Below are positions 1-9,881 of a stretch of DNA of 40,837 nucleotides, in pieces. The translations under genes and the position numbers were made by a program. Below the pieces are notes generated by a model that was not told the DNA's origin, searched no databases, and worked only from the letters and a program-made list of their open reading frames with translations. Position 1 is the stretch's first letter. Each line of letters starts with the position of its first letter. Origin of the DNA: Bacteroidota bacterium (GTDB lineage: Bacteria; Bacteroidota; Bacteroidia; Bacteroidales; F082); assembly GCA_013203805.1 (NCBI GenBank), contig JABMPH010000403.1, positions 1-40,837 of the forward strand, in the 5' to 3' direction.

Positions 1-375
<375 letters not shown>

Positions 376-451
376 TAGTTATACGTTATTTGTTATAAGT
401 TATTGAAACCAACATATAACAAATAACTATTAACATTTAACATAAATAGAC

Positions 452-685
452 ATGAATCTTGAAATAATAACTCCTGACAAAACTATTTACGAAGGTGAAG
501 CCGAACTGGTTCAGTTGCCAGGAATAGATGGTTCATTTGAAATTTTAAATAACCATGCTCCGCTTATTTCAGCATTAAAGCAAGGTAAAGTTAAGATTAA
601 GAAAAACGGAAAAGAAGAGTTTTTTGATATTAAAGGTGGCGTTATTGAAGTTCTTGATAATAAAGTGCTGATATTGGCTGAGTAG
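452..685 (+). CDS. atpC: F1F0 ATP synthase subunit epsilon, short form
   Basis: This 77-residue protein is the epsilon subunit of the rotor stalk, which links the gamma subunit to the c-ring. The sequence covers only the N-terminal beta-sandwich: it starts LEIITPDKTIYEGEAELVQL and keeps the conserved PGIDGSFEILNNHAPLISAL motif. The C-terminal two-helix domain that inhibits ATP hydrolysis in E. coli and Bacillus (about 130-140 residues in total) is absent. The frame ends at a clean stop followed by a terminator, so this is not a broken gene; short epsilon subunits are usual in Bacteroidota. It is probably transcribed with atpD. Confidence 0.95.
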   Translation: MNLEIITPDKTIYEGEAELVQLPGIDGSFEILNNHAPLISALKQGKVKIKKNGKEEFFDIKGGVIEVLDNKVLILAE

Positions 686-722
686 AAAATATACTAAACC
701 TACTAATGCAGGTAACCACTGG

Positions 723-760
723 AAAATCCCGGTAGTCTATTGATTATCGGGATTTTGTTT
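723..760 (+). terminator. Rho-independent terminator of the atpD-atpC unit, possibly bidirectional
   Basis: A 9-bp perfect stem (AAAATCCCG at 723-731 with CGGGATTTT at 748-756) is followed by GTTTT. The A-run at its left foot gives a T-run on the other strand. It could therefore also stop the convergent lipoprotein gene that ends at 779. Confidence 0.8.
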
Positions 761-778
761 TATCTGATACTAGCTCGT

Positions 779-1627
779 CTATTTCTCTTTCCCTGAACAA
801 TAAATATCAACAGCCTGAGTACCCTTTGGGTTTCCCATTGTCTTTGCTTTTTTCCAGTCCTTACATGCAAGATCAATATTCTTCATGTAAAAATGGGCAA
901 GACCTCTATTAATATAAGCTTCAGAATTACCAGGATCGTATTTAATGGCCTTTGATAAATCATCCAGCGATTGTTGATATTGCTTGTTTTGACCTAGCAA
1001 GGTTCCTCTATTAAAATAAACCATACTAAAGGTTGGAGCAACAGCAACGGCTTTGTTATAATAATCGAGGGCTTCGGGAAGGTTGCCTTTTTCTGTGCAA
1101 ATCAAACCAATTGCAACTAGCGATAAAGAATCCTCAGGATTAATTTCAACAGCATCCTTGTAATATGATTGAGCCAGGTCTTTCTGTCCAAGATCATAAT
1201 AAATATTGCCAAGATTATAAAATGCTTTTGCGTTATTTGGTTTAAACTCCAATGAGTTTTTAAACGACTGGATTGCATTTTCAAGATCACCTTGTTTATA
1301 GAAGTTAGTTCCATTATTAAATTGGGTGTGAGCTCTGCGTTTCTTTAAAGCTTCGTCTTTATCCTCAATGGTTTCGCGTTTTGCGCTTTCATTTCCCGTT
1401 TTTGATACCAGGTCAGAAACCGGCACTAATTCCTCAGCTACAGTTTCAACCTCTTTACTATCAGCTTTTTTATCACCAAGAGTGTAGGTAATTTTAGGTG
1501 TTCCATTCTCAATAGTGGTTTCAACCTTGGTTTGCTTTTCAGATGTATTATTTTCTGATTTGGTATCATTTGAATTGCACGCAAATAAAAATGGGAGTGC
1601 AAATAAAAATAAAATAATTCTTTTCAT
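779..1627 (-). CDS. TPR-repeat lipoprotein
   Basis: The 282-residue protein begins with a lipoprotein signal peptide, MKRIILFLFALPFLFAC, with the acylated Cys at residue 17, so it should be membrane-anchored and face the periplasm. Residues about 20-95 are a charged, low-complexity linker rich in Lys, Glu and Thr. From about residue 100 there are at least four to five tetratricopeptide repeats with the typical spacing of Gly/Ala/Tyr and Pro, for example AKAFYNLGNIYYDLGQ and PEALDYYNKAVAVAPTF. TPR arrays bind other proteins; the partner is unknown. The gene is convergent with atpC and preceded by a TATCTTTG promoter element. No enzymatic domain is visible. Confidence 0.9.
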   Translation of the reverse strand: MKRIILFLFALPFLFACNSNDTKSENNTSEKQTKVETTIENGTPKITYTLGDKKADSKEVETVAEELVPVSDLVSKTGNESAKRETIEDKDEALKKRRAHTQFNNGTNFYKQGDLENAIQSFKNSLEFKPNNAKAFYNLGNIYYDLGQKDLAQSYYKDAVEINPEDSLSLVAIGLICTEKGNLPEALDYYNKAVAVAPTFSMVYFNRGTLLGQNKQYQQSLDDLSKAIKYDPGNSEAYINRGLAHFYMKNIDLACKDWKKAKTMGNPKGTQAVDIYCSGKEK

Positions 1628-1643
1628 GGGTTTATAATTTTTT

Positions 1644-1671
1644 TCACCTCAGAGGCGCAAAGTCGCTGAGA
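1644..1671. repeat. Single arm of a GGCGCAAAG-type interspersed repeat
   Basis: The stretch contains AGAGGCGCAAAGTCGCTGAG inside a short CTCAG/CTGAG inverted repeat. It resembles one arm of the larger hairpin at 23235-23310. It lies just upstream of the TPR lipoprotein start and may be a decayed copy. The relationship is by eye only. Confidence 0.4.
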
Positions 1672-1746
1672 GATATTTTTTGTTATTCTCATATCTTCAA
1701 TACGAACCATCGGTGTTTCATTCTTTCATTTATAAAATTAAGAGTG

Positions 1747-1754
1747 CAAAGATA
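1747..1754 (-). promoter_or_regulatory. Putative -7 promoter element for the TPR lipoprotein gene
   Basis: On the minus strand this reads TATCTTTG, an exact match to the Bacteroidota -7 consensus TAnnTTTG. It lies about 120 bp upstream of the start codon at 1627. No convincing -33 TTG was found at the usual spacing, so the call is moderate. Confidence 0.45.
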
Positions 1755-1801
1755 ATAGATATTGGGGAATGGTGATTAGTGAATTAGCCTAACATGAATG
1801 T

Positions 1802-1882
1802 TGTCATTCTGAACGTAGTGAAGAATCTCTGCAATGCTATATCTTCAATATGTTTAGATTCTTCACTGCGTTCAGAATGACA
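1802..1882. repeat. Long inverted repeat of the TGTCATTCTGAAC family
   Basis: The left arm (1802-1828) starts TGTCATTCTGAACG and runs through GAAGAATCT. The right arm (1856-1882) is its near-perfect complement: arms of 27 bp with two mismatches and a 27-bp loop. It lies downstream of the giant secreted-protein gene and beyond that gene's own terminator. A related copy is at 23006-23084. The shape suggests a REP/MITE-like interspersed element. The rest of the 1628-2006 gap holds only the flanking signals listed separately. Confidence 0.8.
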
Positions 1883-1930
1883 AAAAAACTATAACAGGCT
1901 CATAATGTATTTTTTATGAGAAAACACAAA

Positions 1931-1968
1931 TATAAAAAGGGAGCACACAAACCAAAATATGCTCCCTT
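1931..1968 (-). terminator. Rho-independent terminator of the 2210-residue protein gene
   Basis: Read on the minus strand, a perfect 9-bp stem (AAGGGAGCA pairing with TGCTCCCTT) is followed by TTTATATTTG. It sits 39 bp past the stop codon of the giant gene. Confidence 0.75.
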
Positions 1969-2006
1969 AATCACGGAATTAAAATCGGAGATAAACTCCA
2001 AAAAAA

Positions 2007-5000
2007 CTATCGATTAATAATCATTTTATTTGTTGTTGTTCCATTTTCAGTATCAACACTTATTAAGTATATTCCTTGTTTATAAGAACTGGTGTTAAGC
2101 TTAAAGTTGTTAATTTCACTTACCTTCTCAGAGTGTATTATCTGACCAACATAGTTTGTTACTGTTATGTTCTTGATAGGCAATGTTGAGCTAATGTTGA
2201 CATTTTCTTTTGCAGGATTAGGATATACAGCAATATGTTGAATAATACTATTATCATCAACGCCTTCAAAATAAACAAGCACATAGTCATCATACGGTAT
2301 TTCAAGTGCCATAGCTGGTGATGATTCACACATATCTGTTTCACTTGTATAACTTGCCGTTACCTGGTAATAATAACCATTATAAAGATTAATATTTGGG
2401 TATTCATCATTGTAACAATAGTAAGTTTGCCCATCAATAAAGTCAACTACATCATATAGTTCATATTCCGTTTCATTCATCACTTTCCTATAAACATTAA
2501 ACCCTGTAATTGAGCGATAGTGGGTATTGCTATCAACAGTTGGAATTTCATTTATTTTTTCAATTACTAATGTATTATTGATAATCGACACTGGTATATC
2601 CTGAGCATCCCAACAAATTTCAATATATGGTTCATTTGTTGAAGGATCCCATAAGGGTTCACCTGTAAGGTCAGTAGGTGCTATACACTCACGATAAACA
2701 CTAATATTATCAACAAACCACGAAATTATATCAAACGAGTTTTGCCCGCTAGCATTAAACCTAATATTAATAGCATTGCCTGTGGCGTATTGAGTTATGT
2801 TTAGGACATTGTTTGAAAAACCGAACTTCCCGGAATTTGAAAATTCAGCTGCCAAATGCCATATGGTTCCATCATAAATTTCAATAAGCATCTTTTCATT
2901 TCCGGTTGAATTCCTATCGACAAGTTTTAGATCAAAGGTTAAAAACAGGTCTCCTTCGGTTATATAATCAACTATAATTGGATAGCTTGTTAGGGTTGCT
3001 GAATAATCATTTTCGAGTAATGGATCCCAAGTAAATTCTGCCGCCGGTTCGGGTTCTCCTTGTTGAGAATTAATGACCCAGTTAGCTGAATTTTCGTTGA
3101 AAGTCCAGTTATGGAATGTGAATGTTCCATTATCCCAGTTTTCAACAAATGGTATTATTGATCCCCATACCACATTCACGCTATCAGGTCCTTCCATGGC
3201 CGACTCGGCTGTTTCACCCGGAAAACCAAAAATGTCCAGATCATATATAGCAGTTACATTATAGATATATGGATTTGGTACCAGACCATTATCAATATAG
3301 GTTATCCAATCTTCAACCCCCTGACCATCATACGGAATATTGGCAATATTCACACCATCGCAGTATAGGTTAAATGATGCAAGTCCATCGGGTATTGTCC
3401 CTGTCGGACCTCCGGAATAAGCTGCAATTTCCAATGCCCAAACAATGTCATTTTGTGCATTACCACCCAAAGTTACTTCGTAGTCATCATATAATGCCAT
3501 ATGTGTAAATAATCCGCCTGCCAGTTCATTTGACCCAATAATTTGAGGCACATCAATTGTTAAACCGGTGGGTGTCCCCAATGGCAACAAGTATTGAGAA
3601 AGGTTATTTTCCCCCTGATCATATGCCCATAAGTATTTATCGGTAGTTGCCCCTGACCAATTATCAAAAGCTAAACCATAGATGGCTGAAACACCTGGTG
3701 TAAAAAATCCGAGATTTGTGCCGTTTACATCGAAACAAATAATATCCGTACCCCAATTATTGGCATAAAACGTATTATCCAAATGGTTAAAGGCTATTGC
3801 CCTTACATCGGTAGGTGCAGTAAATGAAGTAACAAGTGTATGTGTTGTAAAATCCATAACAAACACAGTTGAATTAGCAGCAGCCCCATAGAAAAAATCT
3901 CCATCCCATGCCATGTCGCGAACACCCGAGGTGCCTGGAATTGTAAATGTCTCCAATAGGTTTCCTGCTAAATCATACTTAAAATAACTATCCCCATTCC
4001 ATTGAGCAGTATAAATAAATTCCCCATCAGTTTCGCACCCGGCCTCACCAGTCCCTGCATTCGGGAATGAAAATTGCAAATCGCCCATATTACGACCACT
4101 TTCCACTACATAATCAATTATTGTAACACTGTCTGCAACATCGGAATTGTTATTGAATGGTGATTGATTTGGACCTTCATAAACAATGCTAAAGTCTGCC
4201 GATTTGCCTGTAACATCTGTCATGGGCGGATTCCACATTAGTGGAACTTCATTAGTTCCATACAGATAGGTATCTGATAAATTTCGTGGAGCTTGTAAAA
4301 ATATCGACTCCCAGTTTGTGCAACTTGGTTCACTGGCTCCACAATCATAAACCGCAAGCACACATGCTTCGTATGGAATTCCGTAAATTAAATTTGGAAA
4401 AGTATAGGTTGTTTCATTCCAGCCGGTTTGTGCTTCAAATACATTATCTAAAAATACATAATATGCAAGTACGGGAGCCGGTCCATTTTTTACTTCCACA
4501 TTGTCAACTGCCCAGCCAGATGACCAAATATTTTGATCATCACCATGAAAAGCCAGCCAAACAGGAGGCATTCCTATTCCGGATAGTTGGGAAAGATCAA
4601 CCACAACATCTGTCCATTGAGATAAAGGGGTCATCGTTTCTAAAAAATTCCAATTAGCACCATTATCATAACTATATTCAACAGAGGCAAGAAAGCCATA
4701 GGCCCCGTCATAAAACTGGCTAAAATATAGTGCATAATCCTCACTCTCACGTAGATCCACCATTGGTGTTATTAGGTAGTCTTCTCCCGAAGAAGTACTT
4801 CCATATGAATCATCATTTGTAACTGCATAAAAACCATCACCAGGAGGGATTGTCCAACCACCTGAACTTGCATCATCACTTCGAAACCACCCGGCATCAA
4901 TTGTTGTTGCCTGCCAACCACTTGGAGGAAAGGTAGGATCTTCAAAATCCTCCAGATAGAGTTGCGTTATAAAAGGTTCATTCCATGTTGCTACAGATGT

Positions 5001-8000
5001 TAAAGGATCAACTTCAAGGTTTGTTGGGGGGTACATTTTTTGCAATATCTCAACACCTATTGTAATATCGCCATAAATACCATAATTATATTGCTCATAA
5101 AGATGATATCCAATACCCGAAACAAACAAATCATAATTGCCATCAATTACACTATCGAAAACTACAATACCAACTGTGTTTGTAAAGCCATGATGGAGAT
5201 CATACGGATATTGAGTACCATATAAATAGACTTCAGAATTTTCAACACTATCATTACATGAATAGACTACAACGGTAACTGTATTATATAATAAATGGGG
5301 TACCGTATTTGAATATACCCATTCTGATTCATTTGATTCATACACTGCTTTAACAGCATAGGCATAAAACCCCGGAGGAAACCATCCCCACCCCATATCT
5401 ATGTATGGGTAGTTAACTGTGTTAGCAAGCGGTGTTAGTGTACCTGTTTGAGGGCCTATATTCGGATCAAAATCACTAACTCTGGCAATTGTGTAGTTCA
5501 CTAAATCACGAGTCGCATCAATATCTTCAACAGGTTTAATCTCTCCATCTTTAACAACTCCATCTCTAACATTTGGTAAGTTAGTAGCTAAAAACGGGCC
5601 TTCCGTAACTCTTGGTATTCTCACCTTTTTCCCTGCTGAACTACTTACAACACCAGCATTTGGCCCATCAACATAAGCTCTGATCATAAAATCCTGATAT
5701 GGTGATATGGACCATGGATCGCTCCCCATCTTAAGGTATGATCGATAAACTGTTGGAAGATCAGTATCAACTGCTATTGGAGCAGAGTTGGTTGAATATC
5801 CCAACTGCCATAATGCGATATAAAAATCACCATCGAGTATAGTATCGTTAAATAATCCATAAAAATCAACCCAACCATAGCTGTCAATAGATACAACCGT
5901 TGAGTCAAGTATTGTTCCCGGCATACCACTAACTCCATCATCATCAATAACACCAACACCCATACTTGTTCCTATAAAGTTTGCTCCTAAAGGAAAACTT
6001 CCATCACCTACATTAAATCGCCCACCAATAACTGTGGCAGGATAACCTACAGGAGTGAAACTCACAGCAATCGTATTTCCAGTTGTTGTCCAAATTACAA
6101 AATCATCGGCTTCTCCATCATCATAAATAATTTCATATGGTCCCGTGGGCAAACTCCATGTGACCATACAGGTTCCTGCGATTTCATCAGGTGTTGCCCA
6201 TACCCAACCAACAGGATAAGGAGTTTCGACCATACAAATGCTAATTTCTGTCGTAACTCCTGATGCAGCAAAAGAATCAACTACTATTACAGTCTCAAAT
6301 CCCAGCAAATTAAATACTACATCATAGATGTCTTCATCAACATCCATTTCATAATAACCAATGGCATTTGTGGTGGCATTATATAAGCCGGTTGTAACCT
6401 CAACCCCGGCCATGGGCAAACCACTATTACAATCATGCACATAACCATAAAATGTAGCAGGAGTATAAACCAGCATCTGATTTAGTATGCTATCCTCCTG
6501 ATAAAGAGGATCGTTAGTTTCAATTTTTAGCCACTCATCATATAAACCCGTTGGAAAAATGTATGCATCATAGGTTATGATAATATCCATTGATTGACCT
6601 CCGGGGATTTGCCCCATTGGAGGCTCCACATCCAATATAAAACTTGGTTGGGAGCATGTGCCATAAACTACTCCTACCGGAACACTTGCATCGGCAGAAG
6701 TATATATAAGGTTACCATCACCATCGTAAAACTCGTAGGAATTTTCATATGAATAGCTGCCGGCTGTATATATTGTACTGATATCATCACCTCCCTCAAC
6801 AGGAAAGGAAAAGAATTCGGGTCCACCTCCACCCACAAGTGTTATATCATCCAACACAAGGTTTCCATTTACAAACACATCGAGGCTACCCCCATTCCAT
6901 CCATCTCCCCAGCTATCATATAGTGCCACTTCCATATCACAGGCAAATCTACTGCCTGAAACATAATCGGGGAAAATAAAATCGAGCATCCCTAAACCAC
7001 AGTTTTCGATAGTTAATGATACTGTTTCCTGTGTATTTATCCATTGTTCGTTGTAAATAGAAACTGGAGTAAAACAAAATTCAGGCATTTCCCATTCAAT
7101 GCAATTGGTAGCACTTCCTCCATTTCCTTGAGTATATACAGGTATAACTGTGTAACAATAGGTTCCATATACAGAGAGCCAGTCTGAAAAAACAATCTCA
7201 GTTGTTGTACCTATTGCCAAACCATCTCTTTTGACTAAAAAATACTGAAAATATGGACTATAAATTCCTAAAGTATCAATCATCCAATGTATACTAACCT
7301 GACTGGTAATCATATTAACAAGTTCCACTCCCAGATCATAAACCGGATATAAAGTATCACCGGCAATTGTCATTGTTACAGGAATATTAAAGGTGCCAAC
7401 ATCAGGATCGGTTGTTATTTCTATTTCGGCTGTGTAAACTTCTCCAGCTACGGTGCCAGATGCATCAAAATTAACATCAACAATTTGGTTGCCTCCACCG
7501 GCTATTACTGTGCCATCATAATCGTCTAGCGTTAACCAGTCTGGTGTATTTGAGCTAAGGCACATTGCCAACCCAGCCGGCAATACACTATTGTTTTGCA
7601 TTGAAGTAAATACCGGTGTGTTATATGTATTTAGCCAGTAGAAAGTTGGGCTTCCACCTGAAGTAGCCTGCACACCTATCCATCCGGAAGATAAGTTGCA
7701 TGTGGGAATATCAACAGTGTATGAATATGTATCATAGCCAATTACAGGAATTCCTGTGGCAACAGGATCGGCCATTACAATTGTAGAGCTTTCAATAGAT
7801 CCTGGGGTTGACCCGGCATTATAAATTTCTACCAATAACTCACGTTGTCCTGAAGGTGGGGTAGTATGTATTGCATATATTGTTACTGTTGTGAAGTTTC
7901 CGGTTGCTCCCGAGAAACTCTGGTAACACATGAGTCCCTGGTCTTCTTCACAACTATATCCATTATTGGATGAGAATGCAGGGTTACTAAATACACTTCC

Positions 8001-8639
8001 ATCGGGGCAATCAAAACCTGATCGGGTGCTAAGGGGCACTCCGTTTCCGCCCGGAACTGAAACCACATGTGTTTGTGTATAATCAATAAAACTAGTATCC
8101 ATTACATTTGATGAAGATACATTTTGAGATCCTGACACTTTTTTTGATGGGGGGAAAATAATAGTGGCAAACCAGTTCCCATCCCCATTACCCGTATTAA
8201 GAATACTTAAACTGCTTGTTAAATATTCCCCTGGATTAAGGGTTTCATCAAATATAAGCGGACTTATTGTAATACTTGGTTGGGTTAAAGTAAAATTAAG
8301 GCTTACTGTATCATCTTCAATAACAGTTATTGTATCAACAACTGTATTATATCCATTTTTGAAACACACCACAATATTATCGCCAACAGGCATATCTGGT
8401 AGTAAGTAATATCCCTGAGAGTTAGTTGTAGTTTGTCCCTGACCATCAACACCAACATTAACACCGGCTAATGACAAACCATCGCCATTTACAACATGGC
8501 CTTCAATATCACCCCATGGGTTAAGAATATTTAAGGTGTTATGATTATTGTTAGGAATTACTTGGCTTGTATTACCAATCAACAGAAAAGATGAAAAGAG
8601 CATCATCTGCAGGAAAATAATTGAAATTAGCTTTTTCAT
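2007..8639 (-). CDS. Giant multidomain secreted protein with T9SS type A sorting domain
   Basis: The 2210-residue protein starts with a signal peptide (residues 1 to about 25). It ends with a type IX sorting domain (about 2135-2210; VYPNPAKENVNIS near its start and a GIYLISV motif near its end), so it should cross the outer membrane and be surface-bound or released. Between these, in order, are: a carboxypeptidase-regulatory-like beta-sandwich (about 40-117), beta-rich segments with a BACON-like look to about 430, a fibronectin-III-like segment, a second regulatory-like sandwich (about 733-800), a third (about 1138-1183), a cleaved-adhesin/MAM-like jelly roll (about 1226-1383, EDFEDPTFPPSGW), a propeller-like segment (about 1533-1683), a second jelly roll (about 1831-1983) and an FnIII segment. 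No catalytic motif was recognised. An adhesin or matrix role is inferred from architecture only. Confidence 0.88.
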   Translation of the reverse strand: MKKLISIIFLQMMLFSSFLLIGNTSQVIPNNNHNTLNILNPWGDIEGHVVNGDGLSLAGVNVGVDGQGQTTTNSQGYYLLPDMPVGDNIVVCFKNGYNTVVDTITVIEDDTVSLNFTLTQPSITISPLIFDETLNPGEYLTSSLSILNTGNGDGNWFATIIFPPSKKVSGSQNVSSSNVMDTSFIDYTQTHVVSVPGGNGVPLSTRSGFDCPDGSVFSNPAFSSNNGYSCEEDQGLMCYQSFSGATGNFTTVTIYAIHTTPPSGQRELLVEIYNAGSTPGSIESSTIVMADPVATGIPVIGYDTYSYTVDIPTCNLSSGWIGVQATSGGSPTFYWLNTYNTPVFTSMQNNSVLPAGLAMCLSSNTPDWLTLDDYDGTVIAGGGNQIVDVNFDASGTVAGEVYTAEIEITTDPDVGTFNIPVTMTIAGDTLYPVYDLGVELVNMITSQVSIHWMIDTLGIYSPYFQYFLVKRDGLAIGTTTEIVFSDWLSVYGTYCYTVIPVYTQGNGGSATNCIEWEMPEFCFTPVSIYNEQWINTQETVSLTIENCGLGMLDFIFPDYVSGSRFACDMEVALYDSWGDGWNGGSLDVFVNGNLVLDDITLVGGGGPEFFSFPVEGGDDISTIYTAGSYSYENSYEFYDGDGNLIYTSADASVPVGVVYGTCSQPSFILDVEPPMGQIPGGQSMDIIITYDAYIFPTGLYDEWLKIETNDPLYQEDSILNQMLVYTPATFYGYVHDCNSGLPMAGVEVTTGLYNATTNAIGYYEMDVDEDIYDVVFNLLGFETVIVVDSFAASGVTTEISICMVETPYPVGWVWATPDEIAGTCMVTWSLPTGPYEIIYDDGEADDFVIWTTTGNTIAVSFTPVGYPATVIGGRFNVGDGSFPLGANFIGTSMGVGVIDDDGVSGMPGTILDSTVVSIDSYGWVDFYGLFNDTILDGDFYIALWQLGYSTNSAPIAVDTDLPTVYRSYLKMGSDPWSISPYQDFMIRAYVDGPNAGVVSSSAGKKVRIPRVTEGPFLATNLPNVRDGVVKDGEIKPVEDIDATRDLVNYTIARVSDFDPNIGPQTGTLTPLANTVNYPYIDMGWGWFPPGFYAYAVKAVYESNESEWVYSNTVPHLLYNTVTVVVYSCNDSVENSEVYLYGTQYPYDLHHGFTNTVGIVVFDSVIDGNYDLFVSGIGYHLYEQYNYGIYGDITIGVEILQKMYPPTNLEVDPLTSVATWNEPFITQLYLEDFEDPTFPPSGWQATTIDAGWFRSDDASSGGWTIPPGDGFYAVTNDDSYGSTSSGEDYLITPMVDLRESEDYALYFSQFYDGAYGFLASVEYSYDNGANWNFLETMTPLSQWTDVVVDLSQLSGIGMPPVWLAFHGDDQNIWSSGWAVDNVEVKNGPAPVLAYYVFLDNVFEAQTGWNETTYTFPNLIYGIPYEACVLAVYDCGASEPSCTNWESIFLQAPRNLSDTYLYGTNEVPLMWNPPMTDVTGKSADFSIVYEGPNQSPFNNNSDVADSVTIIDYVVESGRNMGDLQFSFPNAGTGEAGCETDGEFIYTAQWNGDSYFKYDLAGNLLETFTIPGTSGVRDMAWDGDFFYGAAANSTVFVMDFTTHTLVTSFTAPTDVRAIAFNHLDNTFYANNWGTDIICFDVNGTNLGFFTPGVSAIYGLAFDNWSGATTDKYLWAYDQGENNLSQYLLPLGTPTGLTIDVPQIIGSNELAGGLFTHMALYDDYEVTLGGNAQNDIVWALEIAAYSGGPTGTIPDGLASFNLYCDGVNIANIPYDGQGVEDWITYIDNGLVPNPYIYNVTAIYDLDIFGFPGETAESAMEGPDSVNVVWGSIIPFVENWDNGTFTFHNWTFNENSANWVINSQQGEPEPAAEFTWDPLLENDYSATLTSYPIIVDYITEGDLFLTFDLKLVDRNSTGNEKMLIEIYDGTIWHLAAEFSNSGKFGFSNNVLNITQYATGNAINIRFNASGQNSFDIISWFVDNISVYRECIAPTDLTGEPLWDPSTNEPYIEICWDAQDIPVSIINNTLVIEKINEIPTVDSNTHYRSITGFNVYRKVMNETEYELYDVVDFIDGQTYYCYNDEYPNINLYNGYYYQVTASYTSETDMCESSPAMALEIPYDDYVLVYFEGVDDNSIIQHIAVYPNPAKENVNISSTLPIKNITVTNYVGQIIHSEKVSEINNFKLNTSSYKQGIYLISVDTENGTTTNKMIINR

Positions 8640-8759
8640 AGGTTATGGGATATTGATAATAACCTTGCCGGGTTTATTATCATATATATTTATAAGACAG
8701 TTAACTATCGTTTTACCCCTACTCTTATATTGAAAATGTTATTAGTTATATGTTAATAG

Positions 8760-9110
8760 TTACTTATAATTTCTCTTTCTATGAGAATATTGTTCTGGCC
8801 ATTTTGTACTATTGGATTCCATTTCAATAATTGTTATCTCTCTGGCTGCCTCAACCATCGGGCCATACTTCTGAGTTTGTAAGCCAGAATAAACAACTTT
8901 AAATGTTGCTGCCATAGGTATTGTTCCGGTAATAACCATCCCCAGGTGGGATAATCCAGTTTGCTGAACTACCATTATCACTTGCATACCATCCAATACC
9001 CAGAGTTGATGATTGCCAATCTGTTGGTGGAAATAATGCACCTTCAAAATCTTCTTTTGGTAGTTTTATAATAATTGGATCATCCCATGTTGCTACAGAA
9101 ATTAGTTGAT
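8760..9110 (-). pseudogene. Decayed fragment of a cleaved-adhesin domain, paralogous to the upstream part of the giant protein
   Basis: From about 9095 down to 8915 the minus strand encodes SVATWDDPIIIKLPKEDFEG and then PPTDWQSSTLGIGWYASDNG. This aligns with residues about 1218-1265 of the giant protein (SVATWNEPFITQLYLEDFED). There is no signal peptide or sensible start: the homology begins right after the terminator of the next gene. The frame then stops. A second frame continues to a stop at 8760 (GPMVEAAREITIIEME) with no recognised homology. I read this as a remnant of a once larger paralogue, broken by a frameshift and deletions. It covers most of the 559-bp gap between the two real genes. 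Confidence 0.65.
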
Positions 9111-9117
9111 ATGAAAT

Positions 9118-9148
9118 AAAAAAATCCCGCTGAAAATTCCAACGGGAT
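9118..9148 (-). terminator. Rho-independent terminator of the small secreted protein gene
   Basis: On the minus strand the stem ATCCCGTTGG...CAGCGGGAT is followed by seven T residues. It lies 51 bp beyond the stop at 9199 and directly abuts the adhesin remnant. Confidence 0.85.
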
Positions 9149-9198
9149 CGAAGTACAGGCACTATGCCCTGAATTTATCTTTGAGAGATGATTACAAT

Positions 9199-9555
9199 CT
9201 ATTGGTATAATTTGAAATCAATTTGCAAAACTACTTTCTGACCAGCATATTTTCCCAAATCTTTATTTTGAGCATCTTCTATAGCTTTAACTACATGATC
9301 TTTCAAACAACCTAACTTTCCGTTAGCTCCATTAACATCAAGTGTACCATCTGCATTTACATTGATATCAACATAAACAGTACACTCTTTGTTTGTTTCT
9401 GAAGCAAAGGCAGGATAATCAATTTCATCCTGAAGAAATTGTGCCACAGCTTTTGTTGCAGCAGCTTTAGTTACAGGAACTGGTTCGCCAGCAAAGGCTG
9501 TTCCAGCAAAAAAAATACTTAATAACATTGTTACAATTGCGATTCTTGTTTTCAT
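9199..9555 (-). CDS. Small secreted protein, function unknown
   Basis: The 118-residue product has a clear signal peptide (MKTRIAIVTMLLSIFFAGTAFA, cleavage after AFA), so it is exported to the periplasm or beyond. The mature part is about 96 residues. It shows a beta-alpha-beta pattern around CTVYVDINVNADGTLDV, then GANGKLGCLKDHVVKAIEDA and a final beta strand (KVVLQIDFKLYQ). This is reminiscent of the small TonB-C-like fold used in many Bacteroidota secreted proteins (resemblance of pattern only). Two Cys residues could form a disulphide. It has its own terminator, and no partner gene is adjacent. Confidence 0.8.
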   Translation of the reverse strand: MKTRIAIVTMLLSIFFAGTAFAGEPVPVTKAAATKAVAQFLQDEIDYPAFASETNKECTVYVDINVNADGTLDVNGANGKLGCLKDHVVKAIEDAQNKDLGKYAGQKVVLQIDFKLYQ

Positions 9556-9811
9556 GACTTTAAAATTTTTAGTTTATAATCTTTGTTGGTTGCGTTAATA
9601 GATTCTCTAATACTATGCCAAACTTTGTAACACCCTGAAAATGTTTGCCATACATATTTGATGATTGTTGTCATCGTTTATAGTTGTACGGGTTTTAAAC
9701 ACAATGTGTACACTAGCGAACACACTATATATATGATTACTAATATGTTAATGAAATTTTAACAATCTGCGCAAACAATAATTATAATAATTATACGTTT
9801 CGCGATTCGTA

Positions 9812-9844
9812 TTGTATGTTACATTGGATTTCTAATTAATTTTG
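9812..9844 (+). promoter_or_regulatory. Putative promoter of glnS
   Basis: TAATTTTG at 9837-9844 matches the Bacteroidota -7 consensus TAnnTTTG. A TTG at 9812-9814 lies 22 bp upstream, slightly long for the -33 element. Transcription would start near 9851, giving a 5' leader of about 30 nt. The rest of the 326-bp gap (9556-9881) is AT-rich and holds nothing else I can support. Confidence 0.5.
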
Positions 9845-9881
9845 CTGCTTTATAAAATGAAATACAGTAATCTAGATTATT

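Noticed and set aside
1802..1882. The long inverted repeat as the terminator of the giant gene
   Set aside because: A proper stem with a T-run already sits at 1931-1968, and this repeat has no T-run on the minus strand. It also recurs elsewhere as an interspersed element.
4286..4657. A 123-codon plus-strand frame within the giant gene
   Set aside because: It is the opposite strand of a clearly coding region and shows no own features.
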